From positions 453,894-517,893 of the forward strand of contig JANPWX010000130.1 in NCBI GenBank assembly GCA_024734555.1: DNA of 64,000 bases, given 5' to 3'. Numbering within the stretch: position 1 is the first letter of the stretch; each line of letters opens with the position of its first letter. Positions 58,001 through 64,000 of the stretch are shown here, one piece after another. The stretch comes from Trochalopteron elliotii. Taxonomy: Eukaryota; Chordata; Aves; Passeriformes; Leiothrichidae. A program made the position numbers and the translations under genes. The notes beneath the pieces were generated by a model. It had not been told where the DNA came from, searched no databases, and was given only the letters and a program-made list of their open reading frames with translations.

Positions 58001-61000
58001 GATGAGAGCTGGGACAAAGCACTGCCAATCCCCAGACTCCGTATGTGGAGTCACAGAAGAAAGAGGAAGTTTCCCTGCCACTGAGATGGAAGCAGAGGTG
58101 CCCTAAAGGCACAGCCCAGTCTCCATGGGGGCCAGTAACTCTTTCAGTACACGTGGAGACCAGCCAGAAGAAATCTCTCAGTGCAGAGAGCTACCTCTGG
58201 GGAAGTTACACCACATCACAGCACCCTAGTGTGAATCAGGCCCCTCTGCCCTGCAGCTGTTGGCTGTACCCACACAGAGAATGCCACAGGCCTGTGGAGC
58301 TCTATCCTACATTCAGGAATAGTGGATTCCTAGGGAGACAGCAGGGAAGGGTGAGCGACGCTGACCTGGCACGCTGACACAGACACTCACAAACACAGTC
58401 CCCGCTCCTAGGGGGAGCACTGAGACACAGCATAGCACCTTCTGCAGCCTCTTATCACTCGAGGCTTGCTCCATAAAGGGCGGCTTGGTGCTCTCCTCCA
58501 GACACTGCCGGCATCAGGCAGCCAGAACCACGTCCCTGCCAGCAGGCGTGAGGGCTCTACCTTGTCCTTGTGCTCAAAGAGATTTTTGTTCGCACAAGGG
58601 TTCAACGTGTCAGTGTCAACGGCAGTAAACCCGACTGTGCCCAGGAGATCCTCTGCTGGAAGAAGTATCAGATAGAGAAGGGGCACTTTAAAATCCAGTG
58701 GCTGATTTCCTGCCAGCTTGTTTCAGTCCACAGTTAAACTGCATCTCCTGAGAAAGGAGTATCACGATTCATGTCTAGAACTACCCAATGCTTTTTCCAC
58801 CACAGGAAAACCCACAGACAGGAGGGAGTAAATGCTCAAAAAGACTAGCAGAAAACAGTTTTGTTTCTGCCCTAGTCAGACTCCCATCTAATCCCAGAGG
58901 GCACAGCAGAGCCCTGCCCAGAACCCCTCCATTCGAATGTTGACATTTCGTTCCCTGCAAGAACGCCTCTCCCTTGCAGCCCTGACTCACAGCCGTCGCC
59001 TCCCTTTATGCAGCAGAGCTCCATTTCCTGCGCAGCCGGCGATGCCCGGTGCCAGCAGGAGCCGCGGCCACACGGGTGCCAAGGCTACAGCCAGCCTGCG
59101 AGGGAGGCACCCTTCCTGCTCCGGCACTTGCGCTGCTGGTTTTTTATTTCACTATTACTGTCCCCCCACATATCACCCACACCCCCTTTTAAGTGATAAA
59201 TATCGAGCTCTCCTCAATCAGAATCTGATGCTATAATTAGACACCCCTACAGCACACACTGCTGTGTTACACAACACAGCTCGGAGCTCCTGGGCACCGG
59301 GTGTCTGCCTACATTTGCATTTTAGTCACATCACAGACAAACTCTTAAAGCAAAATCTCCCCACTGGTCGTGGTTCCTGAGCTTTGGTTCAGATGATGAG
59401 GCAGTCTGAGAGCACACAAGCAGATTTCCCCGGTCTGAAACTAAACCAGAGGTGAACTCCAGACACCAGTGGGTGTCAGTCCACAGGATTAGAGTGGAGT
59501 TTGCCAGAAGTAAAACCTCCAGCACACGTGCAAAGAGGATGTCAGGTCCTTACTATCAACTGTTTGCTCAATATCCAGCCCCCTTTATGGCACACAGGCT
59601 GTTAATGCAGACACAGCTGCTTGCTGTTCCATGCAAATCTCACTGCTAAGGCACTACTGCTAGACCAAGAAATGGGTTTGTGTCATTTAAAGGCTAATCT
59701 CAAAAGCCAGGCTCCAAACTCCAAGGTTTCACAGCCCTATCATATTTCTGTTTTCTCTTCCCAGCAGCAGCAGGGCAAGCTCCTGCCCAAACTTTTTCCT
59801 ACAGCTGCACCAGGAAGCACTGGACTAGCTGCACTAACTCACACTAATAAACCAGATAAATAGTTTATGTTACTCACTTCCAGCTGACTGACATGCTGAT
59901 AGCTCTGTCACTTTTAAAGGGCTGGGTGAACTGCCCTGCTGCAGCAGTGTGTGCCTTGCAGGAGCACCACAGATCCTGGTGCAGTGTGAGCCATATGGCA
60001 TCTCCAGAGAGCAGCGCAGTGAGCCAGAGCCCCAAGCTCTGTCTGCAGCTTCCCCGCCTACCTGGTACAATTTATAAGCAAGTATTTGTGCATCTAACTC
60101 CCACCAGATGCAGCAGGATTAAAGTTCTTACTGGTACTTTAAAAATCCAACCCTGGGTCCATCCCTGCTGACACCACTTGGCAGGAGCATAGCTGGGCAG
60201 CACAGGGCCCAAACCTTGGCAGCTGCACACCCAACCTGTGCAGCTGTTTTGGAATCTGAGTCTGCCAAACAACAGCATGAGGAAAAAAAAAAAACTGATA
60301 AGGGAAAACATTTAGGATCTGTAATTTGCCAAGGTTACCATCAGCTGTTAAGAACATTTATGTAATCAAAAAGTCAGTAGCAGTGGTCAAAGACAGCCCT
60401 TCAGCTGACCCTAGTCAGCATCAAACCTTCTAAAGAAAAAACCATTACCTAATTCAACCTCAAAGAACATTCTCCCAAACTCAAGTTTCCTGCATCATCT
60501 GCAAGATGTCATCTAAATAATTCAAAACTTCACCAGATCTAGGTCACAGACAGAGGTTTGTTTTTCAGCAAGATGTCCCAGAGGAATTGGCTATTTTGTT
60601 TAAATTGTTCCTGACTTCCAACACCATATATAAGGACACCTCAAAGTAGACTAAGTGGATGAGAAGTAGAAAGGATACTGACAAAAGTTAACTTCAGCTC
60701 ATCAAATCTGGGCTCTCTTCACTCTCAGGGAAGATAAAACCATGGATTGCACCAGAGGTGTGTCTGTGACTGCTGAGGGTCCACAGGTTAATTGCAAGAG
60801 ATATGCAAAAATTCTCAGGTCAAACAAGCTTGTCTTCTATTTGCAAGGATCTACACACACATCTCCAAGGGTCTCCAAATGACAGTGGCTGAAAACACAT
60901 CTAAGGAAAAACAGAAACCAATTTCAGCTCCTCCTGAGGATGAATCCACGGAATGACTTCTATTGGTTGACCATGGAAGGAGCCCTGGTGGAACTGCCAC

Positions 61001-62879
61001 AGCTACATGAACAAAAAGCATCTCCCAGGCCAGTCCTCAGGATCTTTGTAGGTGCATACAGTTTACAGAAGAATTGCAAAGGCAAATCTTTAACCATGAA
61101 GTATTTTTTCTATCTTTGGAAACACTACATCCAGCAGTCCAGAGTCCAATGGCTGACCTTACTTTTGGGTACGTTGGCTTTTTCCTCCCCATTACTTGCA
61201 TGTAATAACAGCAAGTTACATAAAGTCAGGAAATGGGACCAGCACAAAGTTCAGACTTATTTTCATATTAAAGGCCTTGCGTAACCATTTTTACAGCAGG
61301 CCTTTAATGACATCTTTAATCCAGTTACAAGGTTGAGATTACACACATTTTCAGGTAACTTTAATACTGGGCAGGTTATCAATACTTCCTGGCAAACAGG
61401 TCTTGTTTCTTTGCATTTCTTTGTCTGAAGGAGATAGCAGTGATTATACTCATTTCAGAGAACCCAGATGTTATACCCTCCCTCAAAAGGACAGAAATCA
61501 CAGGAAAAGAAACTTGTTTCCACTTGACACATTAGGAGTTTCTCAAATCTGCTTTATCACAGGCAAGCTACTTGCATTATAAGTACTAGAAATGCAACAA
61601 ACTATTTAATATATTGGCCAATATCAAGCATCTACTTCATCACACACCCACATTCAAGATTTCATAGGAAATAAAGAGCTTATCACTCTGCTCGAGGTTT
61701 CCAGACAGATTGACTTAATCTGGGGACAATAAACTTCAGAGAAACTGTGCCACAGCTTAAAAAGGCTGTATTTAAAGGAAGTACTGTCCAGACAGAAATA
61801 TCCAACTTCCAAGAACCTGATCTCTGCAGGATACATGAGAACTGACATGATAACACAGGTTAAATTTTAAAATCAGAACACTTTATTCCACACTCTCCAA
61901 ATTCCATATCGTGTGTTCATTGGAACAGCATGGAATTGATGAGAAATTTTAGATTAAAATCATTCTATTTTTATTAGCCAAGGAGCTCCAGCCCTATGGA
62001 TCTTGTGAAGAACTCTGGATCACATTCATCCCATGCTATTGTATCAATGTTCCTGAAGATTTTTAGATATATATACATATTTAGTGCCCTGACTTAAATG
62101 GATGGTTTGCACCAGTATTTTCTGCAAAATCAGACTTTCAAGCATTAGATACCTAGAGTTTTAAGTGGTTAAAAACCTCACTGTTTGGGGACACAAGTGA
62201 GTACAGCCGCAGCCCCTATCAGAATCACTTTCAGCAAGATAATGATTTCTTCATCTCTAAACTTCCTACTTCTTTCTCACCTAAAACCAGCTCATATAAG
62301 CAGAGCTTTGAACTTTAGAGGGTTGACTTTTCTTTTTTAAAACCTATTTCACAACCCCTACTACTTGCACTCCTCTATTAAGCAATTACCTTGTGATTTG
62401 ATTGCTGTGCACACCACAAACTACTCATTTGTAATACACTGCTGCCTGGGACATGCAGCCACATCCATGGGCTCCAGAAGTCAAACAACAGGGCCACTGT
62501 TTCAGCCCTGCCTCCTGGCTCACCCTCTCAGTGCAGACTTTTTTCTCTCTGCTTCCTTTCAATACTACCAGGGCTGAGCTGCTGCAGCGGCTTTCCTCAC
62601 AGCTCTGCTTTCTGGAGTGCTGCAACTTGGTTAACAAACAGTACCTCACTTATAAAAAAGAATCCTGGAAGCAGAAATGCAGGTTTTAGAAGGCAGAAAG
62701 GAATTTCGAAACACACCAGATGGTAAATTCTGATTTTTTAAGGAAGTCATGTAATTCTGGAAGCCTAGTGGGGGAGATAGGTGAGTAAAGGAGATTTAGG
62801 TATATATTTGTGCAACTCACAGCTTTTACCTGCCAGTATCAAAGAGGAATAGAAAAAGCCTCCTGTCAACCTGAAAACA
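52096..62879. other. Intergenic region 3' of GTF2H1; no gene seen
   Basis: No open frame resembles a known protein, and no LDHA coding exon, the expected next gene in this synteny, can be found. GC content rises from about 55 kb onward. A short imperfect AGC repeat lies near 56566-56590. Short frames on both strands are unconserved in composition and lack paired splice sites that would join them. Enhancers or a noncoding LDHA exon could be present but are not recognisable here. Confidence 0.55.
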
Positions 62880-63640
62880 ATTTATGAGATGTGCTCTTTG
62901 GATCATGCTGTTGTTCGGCCTTCAGGTCAGACACAGCCTCCTGTGCGTCTGTGTGAGCTGCAGGCTGCCACACTGCCACCATCCTCCTCCTGCCGGCACG
63001 CAAGCCACAGCTCCCCAGGAGCTCTGGGAATGCCAACCATCTGCTCCAGCAGCCCTCCCACGCACAGGCTGCCCAGGCAGGCTCTTGCCCGAGTCACCCA
63101 AAGCTGCTCATGGCAGATCAGCACTTTCCCCTCACTCCGCGCCGCTCCTGTGGGCCGGGAATGCCGTGGGCCTGCTGCGGTGAAAGCAACCTGCAGCGCC
63201 GTGGGCACGTTTCTCCACAGAGCGGGGAAAAAGGATTCCACAGAGGATGCCCGAGCACAGCAAAGCCACCAGAGTTGGTGGCAGGTCCTGCAGCAATGAC
63301 AACCAACCCATGGCCATTGGGGCATCAATCAGCTCTGGACAGCCCGGCACAGGCTTCCCGCAGCACTGCGCCATGGCAGCAAGGCCGCCGGCATCCCGCA
63401 CGGCCTGAAGGATCCGGCCTGTCCCCATCACAGCTCAGCACTGCTATGCCTTCCCTTACCACAGCTCTCTGCTACCCAGGAATGGCTTCTGGAGGTTCAT
63501 TTTCTGCCTTCCTTTACCACAGCTCCCTGCTGCCCAGGAATGGTTTCTGGAGGTTCATTTCCTGCCTGTCTTCATTCTTGCAGAGTCTGTGGGCCACCCA
63601 GCTGGCGCTGGGGAACATGTGAAATCATGTGAACATGTTA
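62880..63640. other. GC-richer stretch, no gene assigned
   Basis: Overlapping open frames of 100-170 codons occur on both strands (for example 63110-63622 plus and 63328-62927 minus). This is expected by chance in GC-rich DNA that is poor in stop codons. No domain is recognised. CpG dinucleotides are present but not dense enough to call an island by eye. Confidence 0.45.
63447..63562. repeat. Tandem duplication, two copies of 58 bp
   Basis: TGCCTTCCCTTACCACAGCT at 63447 recurs as TGCCTTCCTTTACCACAGCT at 63505, and both copies continue through CAGGAATGG.TTCTGGAGG to TTCATTT. The copies differ at only about five positions, so the duplication is fairly young. There is no third copy. Confidence 0.9.
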
Positions 63641-64000
63641 CAGCTCCAGGATTTACTGGCTCAGGTGAGCATTTGCCAACGTTTATGCTTTCAGAAGAAT
63701 GCCTTAGAGCACTCACCTGGTTTTGAGCTGCAGAAATGTTTCTTATACGTGCTGTGAACAAAGAAGGGTGCTCAAAACCTTTTCTAATAATCCACGGCTC
63801 TCAAAGAAACAATGTACTGTGATCCAAGCAAAGAAGCCAGCACACAAAACTGCAGAAAAATCACTCTATGAAAAGCCAGTGTCCATAAAGGAGACAGAGA
63901 AGCCCTGCAACTTCATCCCAATAAAGGGATAGAGAGTCCACTGGGGGATACACCCGTGGGGTTTCTCTCTCCAGGTTTTGGAGGACACAGCCTCCTTTTA
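63641..64000. other. Intergenic end of window; nothing seen
   Basis: No exon, repeat family or RNA gene recognised in the last 360 nt. Confidence 0.5.

Noticed and set aside
62889..63622. Overlapping 130-170-codon frames on both strands as genes
   Set aside because: GC-rich DNA lacks stops by chance; frames overlap each other, cross a tandem duplication and show no domain.
52096..64000. LDHA coding exons, expected by synteny
   Set aside because: None of the well-conserved LDHA blocks was found in any frame, so the gene must begin beyond the right edge or its first exon is noncoding and unrecognisable.

Overview
This is vertebrate nuclear DNA, almost certainly from a bird and most likely a songbird. 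It has split genes with GT-AG introns, CR1-type LINE remnants, an avian-type retroviral LTR, and a SINE with a tRNA-Ile-like head and a CR1-like tail. There is nothing prokaryotic here: no operons, CRISPR array or phage.

Layout. Positions 1-1040 hold the 5' part of a serum amyloid A gene (SAA, minus strand, running off the left edge) with a readable acute-phase promoter: TATA box, NF-kappaB site and C/EBP site. Positions 1041-10600 are intergenic, with one candidate LTR, one clear LTR with an internal duplication, and a 1.1-kb CR1 LINE. Positions 10934-29320 carry HPS5 (minus strand). Its 22 coding exons could all be placed, and they join in frame to 1134 codons. Positions 29.3-31.1 kb are the shared head-to-head HPS5/GTF2H1 promoter, a GC-rich block broken by a 400-base run of N. 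Positions 34204-51304 carry GTF2H1 (plus strand). Its 14 coding exons join in frame to 548 codons. From about 52.1 kb to the end I see no gene.

The order SAA - HPS5 - GTF2H1 is the conserved vertebrate arrangement; LDHA would be expected next to the right, but none of its coding exons is visible here. The genes do not form a pathway. SAA is a secreted acute-phase protein, HPS5 is a BLOC-2 subunit for lysosome-related organelles such as melanosomes, and GTF2H1 is the p62 subunit of TFIIH. HPS5 and GTF2H1 probably share promoter elements.

I found no convincing undescribed system. The points most worth checking are a GC-AG intron in HPS5, a 17-nt exon-like insert with strong splice sites in GTF2H1 intron 3, the SAA promoter module, the SINE, the duplicated LTR, and possible distal poly(A) signals or an unannotated minus-strand transcript between SAA and HPS5.
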